A stretch of DNA of 16,451 bases from an uncultured Clostridia bacterium (GCA_905235815.1 CAJOMT010000055.1:1-16451); one strand, 5' to 3'. Positions 1 through 6,409 are shown, counted from the stretch's first letter. Program-made: numbers and translations. Notes: a model not told the origin generated them from the sequence alone.

Positions 1-844
1 CTGCTTCGTCTCTGTCTTTCGGAAAAAGTTTACCGAGAATAGATTTATAATCTCTCTGTTGATATGTGCGATCGTCACTAGATAGGGCAGGTTCATCTTC
101 ATTTTCTTTTACTACTTGCGGTTTTGGCTCTTCACTTGCGACCTCTGCGGCCTCAACGATTGGCTCGTCATATTCGGTTTCGTCATCTAAGTTAAGTTCC
201 TCATCGACCTCAACTTCGGCAAGTTCGTCATCGGAAGCATCTATATCAAAGGTTTCAGATTCGTAATTTATTTCATTTTCTTCGATATTATCTTGAATTT
301 TTGAATGTTTTACAAAATTTTCGGTCTCATCGTTTTCGCTTAATTCACCGATAAGTTCATCTAAAACGCCTTGACCGATATCACTAAAATAATCTGAATC
401 TTCTGAATTTGATATATCTATATCGTCCGCATCGACGTCAAGATTTTTAAATTCTTCAAAGTCGTCGCTTGAATTCTGTTTGGGTAAATCTTTTTTGACG
501 GGCACAGACGGAGTATCAATCAAGTCATCGATAAATTCTTTGGAACGATCCCATTCTTTTAGGCTTTTTTCAAGGAAATCACGTCCTTCATCGGTTAAAG
601 TATAGTATTTTCGCCTTATTCCGTCGGCAGCGCTCGAACGGTATTCCTTTATGTAGGCTTGCTTGACGAGCCTTTGCATGGCGCTGTAAAACGTACCTTG
701 TTTTACTTTATAATTATTATCGGATTTTTTCTCAATATCCAAGCAAATTTCTTTGGAATCTCTGTCTCCGCCTTTAAGCGAGAGAAGAATAATCGTATCT
801 ATATGTCCGCGTATCATTTCGGCGCTGATGAAATTATTCTCCAT
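1..844 (-). CDS. PadR-family transcriptional regulator with long acidic tail (3' end outside window)
   Basis: The frame is open from ATG at 842-844 to the left edge, giving 281 codons without a stop, so the C-terminus is missing. An AAGGAG ribosome site lies at 851-856. Residues 8-95 read as a PadR winged helix: RGHIDTIILLSL, a QGTFYSAMQRL recognition-helix region, and a wing ending RRKYYTLTDEG. PadR proteins are dimeric repressors of nearby genes, often their own. Residues 121-260 are low-complexity and strongly acidic: I count 52 Asp/Glu against 7 Lys/Arg. That stretch is probably disordered. A less acidic segment (YKSILGKLFPK, about 266-276) follows and may begin a further motif. Ordinary PadR proteins are about 100-180 residues, so this one is much longer. 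The family call is firm. The ligand and the target genes are unknown; autoregulation and control of the divergent recombinase gene are inferred from position only. Confidence 0.85.
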   Translation of the reverse strand, partial: MENNFISAEMIRGHIDTIILLSLKGGDRDSKEICLDIEKKSDNNYKVKQGTFYSAMQRLVKQAYIKEYRSSAADGIRRKYYTLTDEGRDFLEKSLKEWDRSKEFIDDLIDTPSVPVKKDLPKQNSSDDFEEFKNLDVDADDIDISNSEDSDYFSDIGQGVLDELIGELSENDETENFVKHSKIQDNIEENEINYESETFDIDASDDELAEVEVDEELNLDDETEYDEPIVEAAEVASEEPKPQVVKENEDEPALSSDDRTYQQRDYKSILGKLFPKDRDEA

Positions 845-858
845 AAAAATCTCCTTTG

Positions 859-879
859 TGTTATATTTAGATTATAACA
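859..879. promoter_or_regulatory. Inverted repeat over padR promoter, candidate operator
   Basis: TGTTATA (859-865) and TATAACA (873-879) are perfect inverted 7-base arms separated by 7 bases. They cover the -10 box and the expected start site of the padR-like gene, where a bound dimer would block transcription. The spacing is not the ATGT-N8-ACAT of Bacillus subtilis PadR, and the arms are AT-rich, so binding by this protein is inference. Confidence 0.45.
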
Positions 880-899
880 TTAAATATAAACCGTGTCAA
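871..899 (-). promoter_or_regulatory. Sigma-A promoter of the padR-like gene
   Basis: On the minus strand TTGACA (894-899) is followed by a 17-base spacer and TATAAT (871-876). Both hexamers match the consensus exactly, and a TG one base before the -10 makes it also an extended -10. Transcription should start near 864, leaving a leader of about 20 bases that carries AAGGAG. This is a very strong vegetative promoter for a regulator gene and would suit repression by its own product. Confidence 0.85.
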
Positions 900-924
900 A
901 TTATAATGTCAATTTTCATAAAAA

Positions 925-960
925 TTTTTAAATTTCGTTTAAATATGCGGAATTTAAAAA
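925..960. repeat. AT-rich imperfect palindrome between the two divergent promoters
   Basis: TTTTTAAATTTCG (925-937) and CGGAATTTAAAAA (948-960) are 13-base inverted arms with one mismatch around a 10-base centre. The repeat sits between the two outward-facing -35 boxes, 26 bases from one and 28 from the other. It could be a regulator site or paired A/T-rich UP elements for RNA polymerase. It is not a terminator in the usual sense because no gene ends here. Confidence 0.45.
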
Positions 961-987
961 ATAATTACAAAAATATTCTGAAAATGC

Positions 988-1016
988 TTGACAAGGATTT
1001 TTATTCCCTGTATAAT
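988..1016 (+). promoter_or_regulatory. Sigma-A promoter of the recombinase-hflX operon
   Basis: TTGACA (988-993), a 17-base spacer and TATAAT (1011-1016) match the vegetative consensus exactly. The start should be near 1022-1024, giving an unusually long leader of about 115 bases before the recombinase ATG, with a stem-loop at its very 5' end. Confidence 0.85.
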
Positions 1017-1030
1017 ATAAATATAGGCTT

Positions 1031-1064
1031 ATCATTGCGTAAAACTTGTGTTTTGCGCAATGAT
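1031..1064 (+). repeat. 34-base palindrome / stem-loop in the recombinase leader
   Basis: ATCATTGCGTAAAAC (1031-1045) and GTTTTGCGCAATGAT (1050-1064) form 15-base inverted arms with one mismatch, which in RNA is a U-G pair, around a TTGT loop. It begins about 8 bases after the predicted start site. No T-run follows directly: T7 lies 20 bases later at 1085-1091 and T6 at 1107-1112. A simple terminator is therefore unlikely. It could be a 5' stabilising hairpin, an attenuator part, a protein-binding site, or a recombinase site, since the length also fits 13-8-13. Confidence 0.75.
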
Positions 1065-1136
1065 AGAAGATTGAAGTGGTTAACTTTTTTTACCGCCCTA
1101 TCAGTATTTTTTCTGTAAAATTGAGGTTAAAGTAAA

Positions 1137-2201
1137 ATGTCCGAAAAGAAGAAAAAGATAAATAACGATTATTATGCGGAACGTAAGGAAAAGACCGACG
1201 ATAAAACCGAGGGACTTATAACCGAACTTCCCTACTTTTGTTCTGAATTCTTTTATGGAACCGCAAACAATACGTCTGCCCTGACTCGGCTAAACTACGC
1301 TTATGATTTGAGAATATTTTTCGATTATGTATCGAAGATAAAAAAAATCAAAATCGAGGATATGCAAATATCTATTTTAGACGAAATCACGGCGTACGAT
1401 TTAGAAAGATTTTTAAACTATCTTTCACATTATAAAATAAACGGTAAAGAAGAATCTTGCAGTGAACGAGGCAAAGCGAGAAAACTTTCTACGATACGGG
1501 CTATGTACCGCTATTTTTTCAATAAAGATTTAATAAAATATAACGTTGCCTCAAAAGTTGCTACGCCTAAAATACACGAAAAAGAGATAATTCGTTTAGA
1601 GGGCGACGAAGTTAAAAGACTGCTCGAATATGCAGAAAGCGATAACGCTTTCGAGGGGCGAAAAAATGCTTATCACAATAAACTTAAAGTCAGAGATTAT
1701 GCCATATTGTCGTTGTTTTTAGGCACGGGAATTCGTATAAGCGAACTCGTTGGATTAAACGTAGACGACTTCGATTTCGAGCAAAACAGCTTTGTCGTTA
1801 CGAGGAAAGGCGGAAACAGAACTATTTTATATTTCAACGACGAGGTTAAAGAGGCACTGTTTAATTGGCTCGACTACCGCTACGATCTTAAAAATATAGA
1901 TCCAAACGATAATGCCCTTTTCGTTTCAATGAAAAATCAACGCATTGCTCCGAGGACTGTTGAAGTTTTGGTTAAAAATTACGCATTACAGGTTACCCCG
2001 CTCAAAAAAATAACTCCGCATAAACTCCGCTCTACTTTCGGCACAAATTTGTATAGGCAAACCGGAGACATATATGCAGTTTCCGACTTTTTGGGACATA
2101 AAGACGTCAATACCACACGTAAACACTATGCGGCAATAAGTCAGGATTCAAGAAAAAAGAGTGCCTCGATTATAAACTTAAAGGAAGATACCGATAATTA
2201 A
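1137..2201 (+). CDS. Tyrosine recombinase, XerC/XerD family
   Basis: The protein has 354 residues. A SAM-like core-binding domain spans about 30-140 (FCSEFFYGTANNTSALTRLNY), followed by a catalytic domain. All expected active-site residues are visible: R200 in GTGIRISEL, K224 in TRKGG, H295 and R298 in HKLR, H321 in LGHKD and the nucleophile Y331 in KHY. XerC and XerD jointly resolve chromosome dimers at dif, working in the cytoplasm at the septum. Family members are usually about 300 residues; the extra length here is a charged N-terminal extension of some 25 residues and an insert near 168-184. The start at 1137 has GAGG ten bases upstream. XerD lies near spoIIM and dacF in B. subtilis, which favours XerD. 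A dedicated integrase is possible but there are no other mobile-element genes. hflX follows after 4 bases. Confidence 0.88.
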   Translation: MSEKKKKINNDYYAERKEKTDDKTEGLITELPYFCSEFFYGTANNTSALTRLNYAYDLRIFFDYVSKIKKIKIEDMQISILDEITAYDLERFLNYLSHYKINGKEESCSERGKARKLSTIRAMYRYFFNKDLIKYNVASKVATPKIHEKEIIRLEGDEVKRLLEYAESDNAFEGRKNAYHNKLKVRDYAILSLFLGTGIRISELVGLNVDDFDFEQNSFVVTRKGGNRTILYFNDEVKEALFNWLDYRYDLKNIDPNDNALFVSMKNQRIAPRTVEVLVKNYALQVTPLKKITPHKLRSTFGTNLYRQTGDIYAVSDFLGHKDVNTTRKHYAAISQDSRKKSASIINLKEDTDN

Positions 2202-2205
2202 AATT

Positions 2206-3462
2206 ATGGAAAATACCGCAGATTTTACACGTATTTACGAAAACGCATACTTGCTCGTTCCTATTCTTGACGACGATGAAAACACGGAAGAAAGAATAGA
2301 TGAAAGTATACAACTTATAAAAACCGCAGGAGCCGAATTCGTTGGCTATACGGCGCAAAAAATTCGTCAGATAAATCCCGCAACATTTATGGGCGAGGGA
2401 AAATTAACCGAAATAAAGGACGAATTAGTTAAACTTAACGTCAATATTGTCATCTTTGACGGACAATTAAGTCCTGCTCAGGCGCAAAACATTTCCGCCA
2501 TTTACGGGGGAATAAAAGTTATCGACCGCACGGCGCTCATATTGGATATTTTCGCCCTTCACGCAATGACAAAAGAGGGAAAATTGCAAGTAGAACTCGC
2601 TCAACTCGAATATATTTACCCAAGACTGAAAGGAATGGGGACTTCCCTTTCAAGGCTCGGAGGCGGCATAGGAACGAGAGGCCCGGGAGAAACGCAACTC
2701 GAAACCGACAGACGGCATATCAGAAACAGAATAAACCATATAAAGTGCGAGTTGGAAGAAATATCCAAGCGCCGAAAAGTTCAAAGCGACAACAGAATAA
2801 AAAACAAAGCGTTTACGGTAGCAATTACGGGATATACGAACGCCGGCAAGTCAACGCTTTTGAATACTCTGTCCGGCGATAACGTACTCGCAGAAGATAA
2901 GCTATTTGCCACCTTAGATCCAACCGCTCGCAAAGTAGTAATAGGTGATTTTTCGGTAATTTTTATTGACACGGTCGGATTTATCAAAAATATTCCCACG
3001 TCTTTGATAAGCGCTTTTAAATCAACTTTGGATAGCGCCGTCAATGCAGACGTCATTTTGAATGTTGCGGATATAACGAAAGACTATAAAGAGCAATTCG
3101 ATACAACTCTTTCGACTCTCAGACAATTAAACTGCGTTTCGCCAATCATAAAAGTTTTAAATAAATGCGATAAAATAAGCAATTTTGAAGATTACCCAAA
3201 AGATGTTTGCTATATTTCCGCAAAACAAAATTTAGGTATCGATAAATTAAAAATGAAAATTGCCGAAATATTAAAAGGAGAGTTTTTTGACTTAGAACTA
3301 AAACTCCCCTATGATAAAATCAATGAATTTTATGCTGTTAAAGATTTTACGGAAAACTATACCGTAAATTATACAGACGAATTCGTGCAGATAAATCTTA
3401 CGGCAAAAAATATTTACAAATCAAAATTCGTTAAATTATCCAATCTTCCGCAACGCCCTTGA
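2206..3462 (+). CDS. hflX: GTPase HflX
   Basis: This is a 418-residue GTPase of the OBG-HflX group, close to the usual family length. HflX binds the 50S subunit and splits or rescues stalled ribosomes, notably after heat or antibiotic stress. The N-terminal HflX domain (about 20-190) includes the signature GGGIGTRGPGETQLETDRR near 152-170 and a charged helical linker. The G domain shows G1 GYTNAGKST (209-217), G2 FATLDPT (234-240), G3 DTVGF (255-259), G4 NKCD (319-322) and G5 SAK (338-340). The ATG at 2206 follows the recombinase stop by 4 bases, and AAGGAAG near 2181 at the end of that gene serves as ribosome site, so the two are co-transcribed. The last 32 bases overlap the 3' end of the convergent dacF. 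Confidence 0.96.
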   Translation: MENTADFTRIYENAYLLVPILDDDENTEERIDESIQLIKTAGAEFVGYTAQKIRQINPATFMGEGKLTEIKDELVKLNVNIVIFDGQLSPAQAQNISAIYGGIKVIDRTALILDIFALHAMTKEGKLQVELAQLEYIYPRLKGMGTSLSRLGGGIGTRGPGETQLETDRRHIRNRINHIKCELEEISKRRKVQSDNRIKNKAFTVAITGYTNAGKSTLLNTLSGDNVLAEDKLFATLDPTARKVVIGDFSVIFIDTVGFIKNIPTSLISAFKSTLDSAVNADVILNVADITKDYKEQFDTTLSTLRQLNCVSPIIKVLNKCDKISNFEDYPKDVCYISAKQNLGIDKLKMKIAEILKGEFFDLELKLPYDKINEFYAVKDFTENYTVNYTDEFVQINLTAKNIYKSKFVKLSNLPQRP

Positions 3463-4582
3463 TATAATCAAAATAAGTCTTTTTGTCGACGTCCTCCGCC
3501 GCTATAACAGGCACTTTTGCGTATTCTACGTTATCAATATAAACGATGAGTTCTCCTACGGCTTCGCCCTTTTTAATCGGCGCTTTTACGCCATACGGCT
3601 TAAAGTCGATATCGGTCTTTGCCTTTGAATTTCTTTCCGCAAACACGAACAGATCTCGTTGCGGAATAACTTGAACGGAATCTTTAATACCCTTTTCGAC
3701 CGTTACGCTTATGTCTAACGGTTTTTTTGCGTCTACAACCATTTTTGCTGTATAATTGTCAAAACCGTAATTAAGCATATTTGACACTTCGGCAAACCTC
3801 GTCTTACTGTCCGGTGCATTTATAACGACTGAAATAAGGCGCATTGCTCCCCTTTTTGCCGTCGCCGCAAGGCAAAATCCGGATTCTGTCGTATAGCCCG
3901 TTTTGCCGCCGTCGCAGCCGTCGTAAAACCTTATCAGTTTATTGGTGTTGTTTATACCCGTTACCCTACCGCCTTCATGTTCTATTTCGTCGATCCAAAT
4001 ACCCGAATAGGTAAAATAATCTTTATGCGTTAATAGTTTGCCGAGCATTTTAGCAACATCCTCGGCGCAAGAATATTGGGTAGGTTTCGGCAGTCCGGTA
4101 CAATTTGAGAATAGAGTATTTCCAAGCCCCCATTCGTTGCATTTATTGTTCATTTCTTCTACGCAAACATCTTCGCTGCCGTAAAGCCTTTCAGCCATTG
4201 CTACCGACGCATCGTTTGCGGACGCTACGATAATACTCTTTATCAATTCACCTGCTTTATAATCCTTGTTGCTTTCCAAAAATACCTGAGAACCGCCCAT
4301 ACCGCTTGCATTTTCGCTTACGGTAATATAATCGTCTAAAGTATACTCGCCTTCTTCAAGTTTTTCAAAACACAAGTTTAAAAGCATTATTTTAGTCATA
4401 CTTGCTATCGGCAATCTGTCTTTACTGTTTTTGGAATAAATTACAGTACCGCTGTTAAAATCCATAAGATATGCGGATTTAGACGACACTTGTATTTCTC
4501 CGAGCGCTAATGCGGTTTTAGCGGGAATTGCAAAAAGACACAGTGCAATAACCGTAAATATAGCGGAAAATATTTTTTTCAT
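3431..4582 (-). CDS. dacF: D-alanyl-D-alanine carboxypeptidase (S11 family, DacF-like)
   Basis: The protein has 383 residues with an N-terminal signal peptide (hydrophobic 5-27). It carries the three penicillin-binding motifs of S11 peptidases: SMTK with nucleophile S61 and K64, SAN at 121-123, and KTG at 227-229. A C-terminal PBP5-type beta domain follows. It removes terminal D-Ala from peptidoglycan pentapeptides outside the membrane and so limits cross-linking. Clustering with spoIIM and spoIVB supports DacF, which shapes spore-wall cross-linking, over vegetative DacA. AGGAGG (4589-4594) precedes ATG at 4580-4582 at ideal spacing. Seven cysteines lie in the exported catalytic domain (71, 140, 148, 161, 172, 223, 237), more than I would expect. 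The end overlaps hflX. Confidence 0.88.
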   Translation of the reverse strand: MKKIFSAIFTVIALCLFAIPAKTALALGEIQVSSKSAYLMDFNSGTVIYSKNSKDRLPIASMTKIMLLNLCFEKLEEGEYTLDDYITVSENASGMGGSQVFLESNKDYKAGELIKSIIVASANDASVAMAERLYGSEDVCVEEMNNKCNEWGLGNTLFSNCTGLPKPTQYSCAEDVAKMLGKLLTHKDYFTYSGIWIDEIEHEGGRVTGINNTNKLIRFYDGCDGGKTGYTTESGFCLAATAKRGAMRLISVVINAPDSKTRFAEVSNMLNYGFDNYTAKMVVDAKKPLDISVTVEKGIKDSVQVIPQRDLFVFAERNSKAKTDIDFKPYGVKAPIKKGEAVGELIVYIDNVEYAKVPVIAAEDVDKKTYFDYIKGVAEDWII

Positions 4583-4628
4583 AGTAAACCTCCTATATAA
4601 ATATTTTCCGTAATATTTTAAATATTAT

Positions 4629-5225
4629 TCAAAAATAGAAATTCATCGGCCTTAATAATACTACTGTTATCAAAAATTCATACAATGCACCGACTATCAT
4701 AATTAAAAACCCTATTGCGCAGTTTATCAAAATTTCCTTAATTTTATTTTCCTTTGGTAAACATTTATCCAAATTATCGGCAAAATTTAATAATCCGCTA
4801 ACAATAATACCGACCGTAACAATCAAATTTTGCGGCACCACGACGGCTATAAATACGGCGCAACCGTTAAAACCGTACAAAGATATAAAAATTCCGCCAA
4901 CGCACCCGACGATTGCGCCCCTATACGCTATCAATAAAAAATTCAGCGGAGCAAGCACTATGGATAATCCGAATACGAATATTATAGCCGTATAACCGAA
5001 GTCTATTAAGAATCTCAGCCAAAAAGTAGATATCGGCTTTGAATGAGAGTCAAATATCCGTTGATAGAAATTAAAAACCGACCTGTAAAATGCGCCGTCA
5101 TGTACCTTGCTTTTAGAATATACGATTCCGATTATAATGCCTATAATATAAAAAACCGCCGCTATAATCGCAAATTTTATCTGTTTTTTTAAATTCGTAA
5201 TTCTTCGGTTTAGTAAAATATGCAT
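4629..5225 (-). CDS. spoIIM: Stage II sporulation protein M
   Basis: This 198-residue integral membrane protein has hydrophobic segments near 18-37, 75-95, 97-117, 121-145 and 165-192, matching the five-segment layout and roughly 210-residue size of SpoIIM. SpoIIM acts with SpoIID and SpoIIP in the mother-cell septal membrane. The complex thins septal peptidoglycan and drives engulfment of the forespore. The motif PLNFLLIAYRGAIVG (93-107) is typical of the family. The stop is TGA at 4629-4631. A GAGG ribosome site lies 7 bases before ATG (5223-5225) but falls inside a hairpin (5233-5252). dacF begins 46 bases downstream, so the pair may be co-transcribed. Confidence 0.88.
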   Translation of the reverse strand: MHILLNRRITNLKKQIKFAIIAAVFYIIGIIIGIVYSKSKVHDGAFYRSVFNFYQRIFDSHSKPISTFWLRFLIDFGYTAIIFVFGLSIVLAPLNFLLIAYRGAIVGCVGGIFISLYGFNGCAVFIAVVVPQNLIVTVGIIVSGLLNFADNLDKCLPKENKIKEILINCAIGFLIMIVGALYEFLITVVLLRPMNFYF

Positions 5226-5232
5226 AAAAATA

Positions 5233-5252
5233 CCTCATAATAATTTATGAGG
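5233..5252 (-). promoter_or_regulatory. Hairpin that covers the spoIIM ribosome site, or weak spoIVB terminator
   Basis: CCTCATAA (5233-5240) and TTATGAGG (5245-5252) are perfect 8-base inverted arms with a 4-base loop. In minus-strand RNA the 3' arm contains the GAGG of spoIIM, and the hairpin is followed by UAUUUUUAUG. It could therefore hide the ribosome site in read-through RNA from spoIVB, or act as a weak intrinsic terminator. The stem is mostly A-U. Confidence 0.5.
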
Positions 5253-5254
5253 CA

Positions 5255-5283
5255 AATTTATGTTTAATGATTATTAAATCATA
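5255..5283 (-). promoter_or_regulatory. Candidate sigma-E-like promoter for spoIIM
   Basis: On the minus strand TATGATT (5277-5283), 14 bases, then CATAAATT (5255-5262) resemble the sigma-E pattern KMATATT-N14-CATACAHT with 5 of 7 and 7 of 8 matches. spoIIM is sigma-E dependent in B. subtilis. The predicted start near 5248 falls inside the left arm of the 5233-5252 hairpin. AT-rich sequence makes chance matches common. Confidence 0.35.
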
Positions 5284-6266
5284 TTGTATATCGAAATGCC
5301 GTATCCCCTCGAAGGATCTCCTATAAATACGTGCGTAACAGCGCCTACTATATGATCGTTCTGAATTATCGGACTGCCGCTCATTCCTTGTAAAATTCCA
5401 TTTGTAGCTTTTAAAAGTTCACTGTCGGTCACGCTTATTACGAGATTTTTGTTTTCCTTATTCCCTTTATCCACTTTAACGATATCTATGCCGTATTCTT
5501 TCGGCGTAACACCGTCTATGCAAGTATATATGGTCGCCTTGCCCATAGTAGCCTCTGCGACAGTCATTTTCTTTAATTTTTTATAATCGTACGTTTTATC
5601 TGCCATTCCGTAAAGGCCGCTATCTTTATTGGCGGTAATTTTACCTATTTTTACGTCGTCAATAAATACGCCTTTAAGTTCGCCTGCCTTGCCTCTTTCT
5701 CCTTTATTTAAGCCGATTATCGAGCAAAGATACGCCTCGCCGCCGCTAACGTCCATTTTAACGCCGTTGTCGTTTAATACCGGATGTCCCAAAGCGGCAA
5801 ATTCGCCGTCCGCCTTAAAATAGGTGATCGTACCTATTCCGTTTAAGTCGTCTCTCAGTAATAAACCGAGTTTATACGCTCCGGTTTTATCCTTTTTAGG
5901 CGCAACGAACTTTTTTATTTCCATACCGTCTCTTTTAACCGTTACTTCAACAGGTTCTCCGTTAGCCGACGTAAGTGCCTTTGCTATGCTCTTTGCTCCG
6001 TCTATTTGCAAATCACCTATTTTAACTATAATATCGCCCACCCTTATATCTGCGTTCTTTGCTGGAGATTCGATATAATCATCGGTAATAACATCGCTTA
6101 GTCCTATAACGTACGCTCCCTGCGTCTGTATTGTAAACCCTGCCGGAATACCGCCCACGTATAACTCCGATTCGTCTGCTAAAGCCGTATTGCCTATAAA
6201 ATTAAAAGCGATGAATACCGCCAAAACATATATAAATAATAACTTGAATTTCTTAATAATTTTCAC
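5274..6266 (-). CDS. spoIVB: SpoIVB serine peptidase (S55), intermembrane sporulation signal
   Basis: The protein has 330 residues: an N-terminal membrane/signal segment (about 8-30), the conserved LYVGGIPAGF (35-44), a PDZ domain (about 50-120) and an S55 peptidase domain. Catalytic candidates are H161 in LGHPV, D281 in TDSELL and S296 in GMSGSPI. The Asp-Ser gap of 15 equals that of B. subtilis (D363, S378). SpoIVB is secreted from the forespore into the intermembrane space and cleaves SpoIVFA, releasing the SpoIVFB protease that activates pro-sigma-K. It is about 100 residues shorter than the 426-residue Bacillus protein, mostly before the PDZ domain. The start is GTG (6264-6266), fixed by GGAGG at 6273-6277. 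A recN terminator lies upstream, so it likely has its own promoter. spo0A does not follow. Confidence 0.94.
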   Translation of the reverse strand: MKIIKKFKLLFIYVLAVFIAFNFIGNTALADESELYVGGIPAGFTIQTQGAYVIGLSDVITDDYIESPAKNADIRVGDIIVKIGDLQIDGAKSIAKALTSANGEPVEVTVKRDGMEIKKFVAPKKDKTGAYKLGLLLRDDLNGIGTITYFKADGEFAALGHPVLNDNGVKMDVSGGEAYLCSIIGLNKGERGKAGELKGVFIDDVKIGKITANKDSGLYGMADKTYDYKKLKKMTVAEATMGKATIYTCIDGVTPKEYGIDIVKVDKGNKENKNLVISVTDSELLKATNGILQGMSGSPIIQNDHIVGAVTHVFIGDPSRGYGISIYNMI

Positions 6267-6344
6267 TGTATGCCTCCGTAAAAAGCCAAAGCGGTATTGA
6301 TATCTCCATATAAAAATTTAATATATCATTAGCCGCTATGCATT

Positions 6345-6373
6345 TAGTATATTGAAATTTATCGTTATTATAC
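6345..6373 (-). promoter_or_regulatory. Candidate sigma-G/F-like promoter for spoIVB
   Basis: On the minus strand GTATA (6369-6373), 17 bases, then TATACTA (6345-6351) fit sigma-G (GHATR-N17/18-CATWMTA) with one -10 mismatch. It lies just after the recN terminator and about 80 bases before the GTG start. spoIVB is sigma-F/sigma-G dependent in B. subtilis. The -10 also resembles the sigma-A box TATACT. Confidence 0.35.
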
Positions 6374-6375
6374 AA

Positions 6376-6405
6376 AAATTCCGACGCAAATTTACGTCGG
6401 AATTT
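6376..6405 (-). terminator. Intrinsic terminator of the asp23-recN transcript
   Basis: AAATTCCGACG (6376-6386) and CGTCGGAATTT (6395-6405) pair perfectly over 11 bases around an 8-base loop. In minus-strand RNA the stem is followed by a U-run (complement of 6374-6378). It lies directly after the recN stop (6410-6412). A T-rich stretch on the other side could allow some plus-strand activity. Confidence 0.85.
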
Positions 6406-6409
6406 ATTT

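Noticed and set aside
66..266. Ser-rich plus-strand frame, 66 residues
   Set aside because: It is the exact antisense of the acidic tail of the padR-like gene; Ser-rich composition is what Asp/Glu codons give in reverse. No ribosome site.
1031..1064. Reading the leader palindrome as an ordinary intrinsic terminator
   Set aside because: No T-run follows the stem for 20 bases, and it lies only about 8 bases after a predicted transcription start.
659..1118. Two plus-strand frames crossing the padR start and the intergenic region
   Set aside because: They run antisense through the padR promoter and the consensus recombinase promoter, have no family resemblance and no ribosome site.
1137..2201. 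Integrase of a mobile element
   Set aside because: No excisionase, phage or conjugation genes, no att-type direct repeats or tRNA nearby, and hflX is co-directional after 4 bases; a resident Xer recombinase fits better.
4601..4630. Possible sigma-F/G promoter before dacF (GAATA-N16-GGAAAATAT on the minus strand)
   Set aside because: The start would fall on the AGGAGG ribosome site, and the match is imperfect in very AT-rich sequence.
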